Source: Pseudomonadota bacterium
GTDB taxonomy: Bacteria > Bdellovibrionota_B > Oligoflexia > Silvanigrellales > Silvanigrellaceae
Length of the DNA stretch: 64,000 bases
Assembly: GCA_009926615.1 (NCBI GenBank)
Contig: RFOM01000002.1
Location: 52,230 to 116,229, forward strand
Reading direction: 5' to 3'
Of the stretch, positions 28,439-35,749 are shown piece after piece (position 1 is the stretch's first letter; each line of letters opens with the position of its first letter). The notes beneath the pieces were generated by a model. The model was not told where the DNA came from. It did not search any database and saw nothing but the letters and a program-made list of their open reading frames with translations. A program made the position numbers and the translations under genes.

Positions 28439-29779
28439 ATGTTTGCAAACAATGCACTCGCGCGCCTGCGCAGTGTGCGGCCGGAACTCGCCCGTGAACC
28501 CTTGCAGCTCGACAAACTGGGAAAGGTTCTCGAAGTTGTCGGAACAATCGTCGAGGCGAATCTTCCGGGAGCGCCGCTGGGAGCACTTGTCAGAATTTTC
28601 GACCACCAAAAGTCATACAGTATAGACGGCGAAGTTGTCGGATTCAGACGCGATCGTGCTCTGATAATACCGTTCTCGGATCCGACAGGCGTTTGTGCGA
28701 ATGCTTTGGTTCAGTGTGTTGAACGTGAGCCAAAAATCCGGGTCGGGCCGCATTTGATCGGCCGAATCGTCGACCCGTATATGAAACCGATGGTCGGCAG
28801 CCCTATACCCAACTTGGCCGGCGTGCCTTGGTCGATTATTCGTGAGCCCTTAAACCCGTTGCTGCGCAGAAGAATCGATCAGCCGCTTGACCTCGGGGTG
28901 CGTGCCCTGAATTCATTGCTGACGTGCGGTGAGGGACAGCGGTTCGGGATTATGGCGGGATCGGGTGTCGGAAAAAGCGTGCTGATGGGAATGATCGCCC
29001 GCTACACCAGAGCCGACCTTAACGTCATCGCTCTGATTGGCGAACGCGGCCGCGAGGTTCGGGAGTTTCTTGAAGAAAACCTTGGTGCCGAGGGTCTTGC
29101 GCGCAGCGTCGTCGTTGTCTCTACGGGCGATCAAAGTCCGCTGGCCCGTATTCGTGCAGCCCATGTTTCAACGGCGATTGCCGATTATTTCAGGCATATG
29201 GGAAAAAAAGTACTTCTGATGATGGATTCGCTGACCCGCGTCGCGATGGCCCAGCGTGAAATCGGCCTTGCTGTCGGTGAGCCGCCGACGACCAAGGGTT
29301 ACACTCCGTCGGTGTTTTCATTACTGCCGCGGCTGCTCGAACAGGCAGGAAATTCCGACAGCGATGGCTCCATAACCGGTATTTATACTGTTCTTGTCGA
29401 CGGCGACGATTTTAACGATCCGGTGACAGACGCTGCGCGGAGCATCCTCGACGGTCACGTCAATTTGTCGCGCCAGCTCGCGGCCCGAAATCATTTTCCG
29501 GCTATCGATGTTCTGACCAGCGCAAGCCGTGTCATGATCGATGTCGCGGATCAAAGGCATTTGAATGCCGCCGGTTCGGTTCGTGAATGGATGGCAACCT
29601 ATCAGAAAAATGAAGACCTCATCTCGATTGGAGCATACAATCAGGGTGCCAATCCCAAAATTGACCGCGCGATCGCGATGCAGGGCAAGATCGAAGATTA
29701 TCTGCGTCAGGGCCGCAACGAAAAGTCCGATTATTCCGAATCGCTTCAAAAACTCTACGAACTTGCGGAGCTTGAATGA
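28439..29779 (+). CDS. fliI: Flagellum-specific export ATPase FliI
   Basis: A 446-residue F1-beta-like ATPase that powers flagellar type III export. Walker A is AGSGVGKS at residues 173-180; LLMMDSLTR is Walker B with the catalytic GERGREV glutamate loop just before it; the export-ATPase signature PPTTKGYTPSVFSLLP is intact. It starts two bases after fliH and its stop overlaps fliJ by four bases. Confidence 0.96.
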   Translation: MFANNALARLRSVRPELAREPLQLDKLGKVLEVVGTIVEANLPGAPLGALVRIFDHQKSYSIDGEVVGFRRDRALIIPFSDPTGVCANALVQCVEREPKIRVGPHLIGRIVDPYMKPMVGSPIPNLAGVPWSIIREPLNPLLRRRIDQPLDLGVRALNSLLTCGEGQRFGIMAGSGVGKSVLMGMIARYTRADLNVIALIGERGREVREFLEENLGAEGLARSVVVVSTGDQSPLARIRAAHVSTAIADYFRHMGKKVLLMMDSLTRVAMAQREIGLAVGEPPTTKGYTPSVFSLLPRLLEQAGNSDSDGSITGIYTVLVDGDDFNDPVTDAARSILDGHVNLSRQLAARNHFPAIDVLTSASRVMIDVADQRHLNAAGSVREWMATYQKNEDLISIGAYNQGANPKIDRAIAMQGKIEDYLRQGRNEKSDYSESLQKLYELAELE

Positions 29780-30231
29780 GACGCTTTGTATTCAAGCTGC
29801 AGCGCGTTCTCGAGATGAGGCAACAGTCGGCCGAAGAAGCCCAAAAGTATCTTGAAAATTGTCTGAAGGTTCTTTCGGAGTTGCGCAGACTGTTGATGGA
29901 GCAGCGTGATGCCTATCTTTCCGAGAGGGATATGCTCAATGAATGCGTGCGCTCGGGGGAGCATTTCAAGTACGGGACCTTTGAAGCCAGCCTTGAGACA
30001 CGCAAGGGACGAATGCTCGAACTGCTTGAAGCAATCAGGGTTGCAGAGCAGGATGTCGATATTGCCGAACAGCATGCGATTGTCTGCCGGAGAAATCTCA
30101 AGATCATGGAAAATCTCAGGGACCGCAAAGCTTTGGAATTTGCTCAGGCAGAAGAAACAAAAGAAAGAAAGTTTTTGGACGAACAGGCCACGCTGCGGCA
30201 TCAGCGTTCGGTCTTCGAGAATTCCCGCTGA
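29776..30231 (+). CDS. fliJ: Flagellar export chaperone FliJ
   Basis: A 151-residue, almost wholly alpha-helical coiled coil, with the family's opening pattern FKLQRVLEMRQQSAEEAQ. FliJ acts as the gamma-like stalk within the FliI hexamer. It overlaps fliI by the ATGA tetranucleotide, which indicates translational coupling. Confidence 0.9.
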   Translation: MRRFVFKLQRVLEMRQQSAEEAQKYLENCLKVLSELRRLLMEQRDAYLSERDMLNECVRSGEHFKYGTFEASLETRKGRMLELLEAIRVAEQDVDIAEQHAIVCRRNLKIMENLRDRKALEFAQAEETKERKFLDEQATLRHQRSVFENSR

Positions 30232-30246
30232 CGTCTTGAGGATTCC

Positions 30247-31140
30247 ATGAAAGCACTGCACCTTGTTTTTGCAGCCAAAGCAGTCGCACTGTTGGGATTG
30301 GGCGGCTACCTCTATTTCAATTATCAGGCAAATGCCGAGGAAAAAAAAGACGTCGCCGGTGCCGAATCCAAAAAGGACGGCGAGTCCGCTTCCGAGTTGC
30401 CTGACATTCCGGACAAGGGTCTGACGCTCTCCAAGGCCGCCGAACTGAGAAACCAGTTGCTCATCATGCGCCGTGAAATCGAACAGAAGACCGAGAAACT
30501 GAATACGGCAAGACGCGGTTATGATCGTTCAAAGGCAGACATCGAGAACAAATTGCGCCGAATCGAGGAAGAAAGAAAACTTCTTGAAGAAACCCTGCAA
30601 AAAGAACGCAAGGCGAAAGAGGAGCGACTTTCCGAAGCTCTCGAATTCATAGTCAAGATGGATCCCAAAAAGGCAGCCCCGCTTCTTGAGGGTATGGATC
30701 GGGACTTGGTCATGCAGCTTCTGCGAAAATTGCCGGCGCGGCAGGTCACACGGCTTTTGGAGTCGGTTTCTCCGAAAAAGGCGACAGAGTTCCTTGAATA
30801 CTATACGCGTATCCGTTCGGGTCGTGAATTTGAGTTGTTCAGGGAGTTGGGATTGTGTCAGGGACCGGCAAATGAGGAAAACGGCAATGAAAAACCAGCC
30901 AGCAAAAAAGTCGAAAGTGGTCAGTCGGGATCAGGGGCATCGCCGTCCGGCGGCGGAGCAGGATCGTCCGCAGCCGCGCCGTCAGGCAGCGGAGCAGGAT
31001 CGCCCGCAGCCGCGCCGTCAGGCAGCGGAGCAGGATCGCCCGCAGCCGCGCCGTCAGGCAGCGGAGCAGGATCGCCTGCAGCCGCGCCGGCTCCCAGCGC
31101 GTCGTCCGGAAGCGCCGCTCCGACACCGCCTGCACGATGA
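30247..31140 (+). CDS. MotE-like protein with MgtE N-terminal domain and repeat tail
   Basis: A 297-residue protein with one N-terminal membrane helix (about 4-25), a long coiled coil (about 70-130) and a small helical domain (about 135-195) with MDPKKAAPLLEGMD and LPARQVTRLLESV, the MgtE N-domain repeats found in MotE. MotE is a chaperone-like stator or motor protein that usually follows fliJ, as here. The last 80 residues are low complexity: four copies of a 12-residue Gly-Ser-Ala-Pro unit encoded by a 36-bp repeat. The final 250 bases are also read in another frame as the start of the next gene. Confidence 0.8.
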   Translation: MKALHLVFAAKAVALLGLGGYLYFNYQANAEEKKDVAGAESKKDGESASELPDIPDKGLTLSKAAELRNQLLIMRREIEQKTEKLNTARRGYDRSKADIENKLRRIEEERKLLEETLQKERKAKEERLSEALEFIVKMDPKKAAPLLEGMDRDLVMQLLRKLPARQVTRLLESVSPKKATEFLEYYTRIRSGREFELFRELGLCQGPANEENGNEKPASKKVESGQSGSGASPSGGGAGSSAAAPSGSGAGSPAAAPSGSGAGSPAAAPSGSGAGSPAAAPAPSASSGSAAPTPPAR

Positions 31141-32515
31141 ACGCACGGCAACATTTTTTGTCAGCACTGTTCACGGACTTGAGGAAGAACTTGCAGACGA
31201 AATTCTCGAGCTTGCCGAAGATTTAAAGGTTGAGTTATCCGAAAATCCGACTCCCGCAAGTGCGGGCGTAATACTCCGTGCACCGTGGTCATTTGCGCTG
31301 GCCATGAATTTTTCCCTGCGCTGTGCCAGCCGGATCCTGTGCGAAGTTCTCGAAGCGGAAGTTCAAAATCTTGATGATGTTTACCATGCAGTGGAAAAGC
31401 TGAACTGGCCTTCGTTTTTTTCGCCTGACAAGACATTTGTCGTCTCTTCGAGTTCGTCGGATTCAAAGATCACGGCAGCTTCTTTAAATCTCAAAATCAA
31501 AGACGGCCTCGCGGATTCATTCCGTCGTCAGACCCGCGAACGTCCGACCGTGGAAAAGGACGCGCCGCAGGTCAGGGTTATGGCCCGCCTTCACAGGAAA
31601 GTATTGTCCGTCAGTCTTGATACAACCGGCACACCGCTGGCACAGCGCGGCTACCGGCTTGCGGGCGGAGATGCACCGGTCGGAGAATTGCTGGCAGCCG
31701 GACTTGTGCGCATGACCGGCTGGGGACGACTGTGCAGGGCATTGCGCACCGGCAGTCGCGAAAAAGTTTTCTTTGCGCGTGTTTCAGCCGAGGACAACGG
31801 CGGCAAACGGATTCAGAAAAATGAATCTGAGCCGGCGGTTGAAGGCAAAGGCCGGCGTATACCGGCAGCAATTCCGCTCGCTCCGGAATTTATAGATCCG
31901 ATGTGCGGAACCGGAACATTTGCGATTGAAGCTGCGCTGCAGCTGCTGAACAGACGGCCTCAAATCGAACGAAAGCATTTTGGCTGGCAGAATCTGAATC
32001 TGTTTCCCGATTCCGTTCACAAACAAATGGAACCGTTGCGGCGTCAATTGCGTTCGCAGGAATTGTCGATTGCCGACTGTTTTGAAAGACTTTCATTTTA
32101 CCGGTCGAAGGTGCTGGAACGGGATGACGCGGCGCAGGAATTGACTCCGCCTATCCGCTGCAGCGACCGCGATAAGTCTGCATTGTTCGCAGCCCAGAAA
32201 AATGCCGACGCCGCAGGAGTGCGCAAACTCATTTCGTTTCAGGTCAGTGATGTTTCAGACATCAGTTCCCCCGCACCGCAGGGGATTGTGGTGATGAATC
32301 CGCCTTACGGCATGCGCTTGGGTGAAACCGATCAACTCGCGCCGCTTTACAAAACTGTAGGTGATACTCTGAAGAAAAATTTCCGCGGATGGCAGGGATG
32401 GATTCTCGCAGGAGATGAGAATCTGGTGGCGAGTGTGGGACTCAGGGCGACGCGCCGCAAAAAGGTTTTTAACGGCGGTCTGGAATGCCTTTGGTTACAG
32501 TACGTCCTCTTTTGA
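30887..32515 (+). CDS. THUMP-domain class I RNA methyltransferase (RlmL N-terminal/Trm14-like)
   Basis: A 542-residue SAM-dependent methyltransferase. After a basic tail of about 85 residues come a ferredoxin-like/THUMP RNA-binding region (about 86-260) and a Rossmann domain with motif I DPMCGTGTF at 337 and the NPPYG catalytic motif at 471; this NPPY form is found in enzymes that methylate guanine N2 or adenine N6 in RNA. The start is chosen at 30887 because GAGGAAAA precedes it; no ATG, GTG or TTG in this frame exists between the GTG at 30917 and the THUMP region at 31140. The first 250 bases therefore overlap the motE-like gene in a different frame, and the tail is built of QPRRQAAEQDRP repeats. 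The 3-prime end overlaps convergent pyk by 21 bases. Confidence 0.82.
   Translation: MKNQPAKKSKVVSRDQGHRRPAAEQDRPQPRRQAAEQDRPQPRRQAAEQDRPQPRRQAAEQDRLQPRRLPARRPEAPLRHRLHDERTATFFVSTVHGLEEELADEILELAEDLKVELSENPTPASAGVILRAPWSFALAMNFSLRCASRILCEVLEAEVQNLDDVYHAVEKLNWPSFFSPDKTFVVSSSSSDSKITAASLNLKIKDGLADSFRRQTRERPTVEKDAPQVRVMARLHRKVLSVSLDTTGTPLAQRGYRLAGGDAPVGELLAAGLVRMTGWGRLCRALRTGSREKVFFARVSAEDNGGKRIQKNESEPAVEGKGRRIPAAIPLAPEFIDPMCGTGTFAIEAALQLLNRRPQIERKHFGWQNLNLFPDSVHKQMEPLRRQLRSQELSIADCFERLSFYRSKVLERDDAAQELTPPIRCSDRDKSALFAAQKNADAAGVRKLISFQVSDVSDISSPAPQGIVVMNPPYGMRLGETDQLAPLYKTVGDTLKKNFRGWQGWILAGDENLVASVGLRATRRKKVFNGGLECLWLQYVLF
30949..31092 (+). repeat. Four tandem copies of a 36-bp unit, translated in two frames
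   Basis: Copies start at 30949, 30985, 31021 and 31057; the second and third are identical, and the first and last differ at a few positions. Since 36 is a multiple of three, each frame repeats a 12-residue unit: Gly/Ala/Ser/Pro-rich in the motE-like protein, Gln/Arg/Pro-rich in the methyltransferase. Confidence 0.95.
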
Positions 32516-33940
32516 AACGCGGTGAAGCTTGATGAGGTTGGTTGGTTGCATGGAGGCAAGCGGAATTCCTCCTGTGATGACCAGAAGGTCGCCTTCGCGC
32601 GCCAATCCGCGTTTGACGATAGCCTTGGCGATTTCGTGGAGAGCACCGTCAGTATCAAAGAACATCGTGTTTTGAAGACCGACGACTCCTCTGACAAGAC
32701 TGAGTTTACGCACGACATCGGGGCGGGGACTGAGGGCGATCACCGGAGTTTGCGGCCGGTATTTTGCAACCGTACGTGCAATATTTCCTGTCAAAGTAAG
32801 GCAAACGATTGCAGATGCCCTGCACGTGTCACCAAGTTCGACTGCCGTGCGGGCAACGACTTCGGGAGTTGCCGTTGAGGTAAAGATCCGTGCGTTCTCG
32901 TCTCCCGGCAGGAGCATTCCTGATTCTTCCACACGCGACAAAATGTCACGCATGGTGTTGACCACGTGGCTCGGATGCCGGCCTGACGCGGACTCGCCCG
33001 AAAGCATCGTGGCATCGGCAAGATCAAAAACGGCGTTTGCGACGTCTGAAATTTCGGCTTTGGTCGGAACATGATTTTCGATCATCGAGTCAAGCATCTG
33101 GGTTGCAACGATGACCGGTTTTCCGTGCGAACGTGCCGCGCGGACAATCCGTTTTTGATACGCCGACACATTTGCAAATCCGCATTCGACACCCAGATCG
33201 CCGCGGGCAACCATGATTGCGTCGGAAACTTTGCAAATATCTTCAATATTTTCGACGGCGCTGAGCATCTCTATTTTGGAGACGACAGGAATATCCGAGC
33301 CCAAAGCTCTGAGCATCTGTTTGAGTTTGAGCACATCTGCCGCAGTGCGGACAAATGAAAGTGCAACGTAATCGACTCCCTGAGAAACTCCGAACAGCAA
33401 ATCGCGCGTGTCTTTTTCGGTTGTCGACGGAATTGAAAGATTGCTGTCAGGGAAATTAACGCCCTTTCTGGATTTGAGCAGTCCTCCGTGGACCACCTGA
33501 CAATCGACCATAGAATCTCTGATCCCGACGACCGTCATTCCAAGAAGACCGTCATCAAGAAGAATCTTGGCGCCCACGTGCGTGTCCGAGGCCAGTTCGC
33601 GGTAGTCGATCGGGATATTGTCGTCAGTCTGTTCGAGTCCGAAGACCAGCGTAATTTGTTGGCCTTTGGTCAGCGTCGTCGAGCCGCCGCGGAGTTTTCC
33701 GACGCGAATCTTGGGGCCCTGCAGGTCCTGCAAAATGGCAACCGGCTTATTCTTTTCGCGGGATAACTCTCTGATTATGGCAATATTTTGCGCGTGGGTG
33801 CTGTGTTCGCCGTGCGAAAAATTAAGCCTCGCAACATTCATTCCGGCATCCATGAGCGCCGAAATCATTTCGCGGTTGCTGCTCGCCGGGCCCAGTGTGC
33901 AGACTATTTTGGTGCGTGGTGAAATAGGTGCATCGGCCAT
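32495..33940 (-). CDS. pyk: Pyruvate kinase
   Basis: A 481-residue glycolytic enzyme that makes pyruvate and ATP from phosphoenolpyruvate and ADP. Diagnostic stretches are intact: TKIVCTLGPAS and ARLNFSHG at the start, the catalytic lysine in VSKIE, MVARGDLGVE, and MLSGESASG. The C-terminal regulatory domain (about 350-481) is present. GGGGAG precedes the ATG. It is the last gene of a minus-strand operon: its start overlaps the xseB stop by one base (TGATG), and its stop overlaps the methyltransferase gene. Confidence 0.97.
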   Translation of the reverse strand: MADAPISPRTKIVCTLGPASSNREMISALMDAGMNVARLNFSHGEHSTHAQNIAIIRELSREKNKPVAILQDLQGPKIRVGKLRGGSTTLTKGQQITLVFGLEQTDDNIPIDYRELASDTHVGAKILLDDGLLGMTVVGIRDSMVDCQVVHGGLLKSRKGVNFPDSNLSIPSTTEKDTRDLLFGVSQGVDYVALSFVRTAADVLKLKQMLRALGSDIPVVSKIEMLSAVENIEDICKVSDAIMVARGDLGVECGFANVSAYQKRIVRAARSHGKPVIVATQMLDSMIENHVPTKAEISDVANAVFDLADATMLSGESASGRHPSHVVNTMRDILSRVEESGMLLPGDENARIFTSTATPEVVARTAVELGDTCRASAIVCLTLTGNIARTVAKYRPQTPVIALSPRPDVVRKLSLVRGVVGLQNTMFFDTDGALHEIAKAIVKRGLAREGDLLVITGGIPLASMQPTNLIKLHRVSKEDVL

Positions 33941-34185
33941 CAGCGTGTCTCCCCGTCTGTGTTTTCGCTTAAAGCGGTTGTGGTGTTGTGCCGGAGAGAG
34001 ATGATGTTTTCAATCTGAGCCTCCGCCTCAGTCAGCCGAGCTTTGAGGGCATCTATCGTTTCGAACCCGTCTTTCAGCAGGGATGCCACATCATCAAGCG
34101 AAGCTGACTCCTGTTCCAGCGAATTGAGAATGTTGTGCAGTTGGTTCTGTAAATCCTTGTAGGTCGCGCTTTTTCTATCTTTCAT
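33940..34185 (-). CDS. xseB: Exodeoxyribonuclease VII small subunit
   Basis: An 81-residue helical protein with the XseB pattern: YKDLQNQLHNILNSLEQESASLDDVASLLKDGFE and a following helix. It forms the multi-copy helical cap on XseA. Its start lies 11 bases inside xseA and its stop overlaps pyk, so translation of the three is coupled. Confidence 0.9.
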   Translation of the reverse strand: MKDRKSATYKDLQNQLHNILNSLEQESASLDDVASLLKDGFETIDALKARLTEAEAQIENIISLRHNTTTALSENTDGETR

Positions 34186-35734
34186 ATGAGTCCCCGATGG
34201 TCGGATTCCGGTTTGCGGTCTGGCCTGCGCTTGCCCCCGCAGGGTGGGGCTGAGTTTCGATTTGCTTGACCGATTGAACCGCCATTTCGACTAAAACTTG
34301 AGCGTTTATGCGCCGGCTCCACAGGTGCACCTCCACAGTGTCCGGCGGAGCAGATGTGAGAAAGTCATCTGCCGTAAGATGCCGACCCTCACCGGTTTCA
34401 GAGTTCGGCTTCATCCGGATGTATGAATATCCCATCAGCAGCGGGCGGGCGGATGTGTTCTGTACCAGCTTTAAAGCTCTCAAAGAAGTCGTCAGACTGT
34501 CCGATTCTCTTTTGATACGGGAACGCGCAGCCTGCTCGATTCGCAACTCGGATTTGGTGATTTGTTGTTTTTCACGCTGAACGCGCTGTTGGGCGGAGCG
34601 TGCCGAATATTCGAGTCTGCCAAGCAGTCGATCGAAGCCGGCGGACACGCGGTTCACGAGGAATCTTGCCGCACCGGTCGGGGTTTTTTCGGCCACGGAT
34701 GCCACTTCGTCGGCGATGCTCACATCCTCAAAGTGACCGATGGCGGTCATCACGGGGATTTCTGAGTACGCAATGGCTTTGCATATTTCAAGATCATCAA
34801 ACCATCGCAAATCAAGCCTCGAACCTCCGCCGCGGGTGATGATGATGCAGTCGTAGCTGCCGTGTTCTGATTCCGAGACTGTTTTCAGAGCGGCAGTGAC
34901 GCTGTCGCGCACTTTTTCGCCCTGCATGAGGCAATCGAAAAGGGTAATTTTGAATGCCAGTCCCGACATCGCCAGCTCGCTGAGAAAGTCGGTCTGTGCC
35001 CTTGAGCCGGCTGCAGTGACGAGCGCTATGCGCAGCGGAAGGTCGGGCCATTTGCAGACTGTACGCTGCCGGTCGTAGAGGCCGCGTCTTTTGAGTTCGC
35101 GGACAATCTGCTGCCGTCTCAGTGCAAGATCACCAAGTGTAAATTGAGGATCAAGGTCGTTGACGATCAGATTGAGGCGCGAACCCTCCTTTCTGAAGTC
35201 ACAATTGACTTTGAGTTTCACTTTGACACCTTCGGTCAAAGGGAACTCGGAAAGTTTGTCCTGCAGTATTTTGATTTTTCCCGCCCACAGACAGCAAGAT
35301 ACGGATACGGCACGGCCTGCCGTCAGTGCCCGCTGCTCCTCGGAGTCAGGTTCTGTGAGGTCGAAGTAAACATGCCCCGACGATGATTTCAGCGAAGTCA
35401 CTTCACCGACGATCCAAAAATCAAAATTCAATTGTCTGCGAAAAATATTTTCGACGAAAAGCGTAAATTTCAGAACTGACCACGTGTCTTCGGATTCTTC
35501 GGCGGCAGGCAGGCTTTCAGCCGAAAGTGCATCCGGAGCGTTTGAAGGAGCGGTTGCTGCCGGCAGAAAACCCAAAAATTCGAGCTTCGGAATGATCTGT
35601 CCGTCGCCGGATATGAACCAGCATTTTTGCGCGCCGTCGTATCGGGCGCCGATCTTCTTCAGCTCATCCTTTATGCTGAACGTATCTCCGCTGAGCTTGA
35701 GAAGATTTCCTTGTCGGGCAAATGCTCTGCGCAT
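34175..35734 (-). CDS. xseA: Exodeoxyribonuclease VII large subunit with N-terminal extension
   Basis: A 519-residue nuclease subunit that degrades single-stranded DNA. It has an OB-fold domain (about 90-190, FWIVGEVTSLKSSSGHVYFDL), and a nuclease domain with the conserved RGGGSRLDLRWFDD and TAIGHFEDVSIADEVA blocks, followed by the coiled-coil that carries XseB. The first about 45 residues are not part of standard XseA: they look like the small KDELKKIGARYDGAQKCWFI module known from various DNA-processing proteins. A linker rich in Ala, Pro and Ser joins the two. The gap to the gene upstream is 15 bases. Confidence 0.92.
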   Translation of the reverse strand: MRRAFARQGNLLKLSGDTFSIKDELKKIGARYDGAQKCWFISGDGQIIPKLEFLGFLPAATAPSNAPDALSAESLPAAEESEDTWSVLKFTLFVENIFRRQLNFDFWIVGEVTSLKSSSGHVYFDLTEPDSEEQRALTAGRAVSVSCCLWAGKIKILQDKLSEFPLTEGVKVKLKVNCDFRKEGSRLNLIVNDLDPQFTLGDLALRRQQIVRELKRRGLYDRQRTVCKWPDLPLRIALVTAAGSRAQTDFLSELAMSGLAFKITLFDCLMQGEKVRDSVTAALKTVSESEHGSYDCIIITRGGGSRLDLRWFDDLEICKAIAYSEIPVMTAIGHFEDVSIADEVASVAEKTPTGAARFLVNRVSAGFDRLLGRLEYSARSAQQRVQREKQQITKSELRIEQAARSRIKRESDSLTTSLRALKLVQNTSARPLLMGYSYIRMKPNSETGEGRHLTADDFLTSAPPDTVEVHLWSRRINAQVLVEMAVQSVKQIETQPHPAGASAGQTANRNPTIGDSYER

Positions 35735-35749
35735 GATCGGAATTGCCTT

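Noticed and set aside
30839..31174. Two minus-strand open frames across the 36-bp repeat
   Set aside because: A repeat whose unit is a multiple of three and lacks stops stays open in every frame; no ribosome site or family resemblance supports them.
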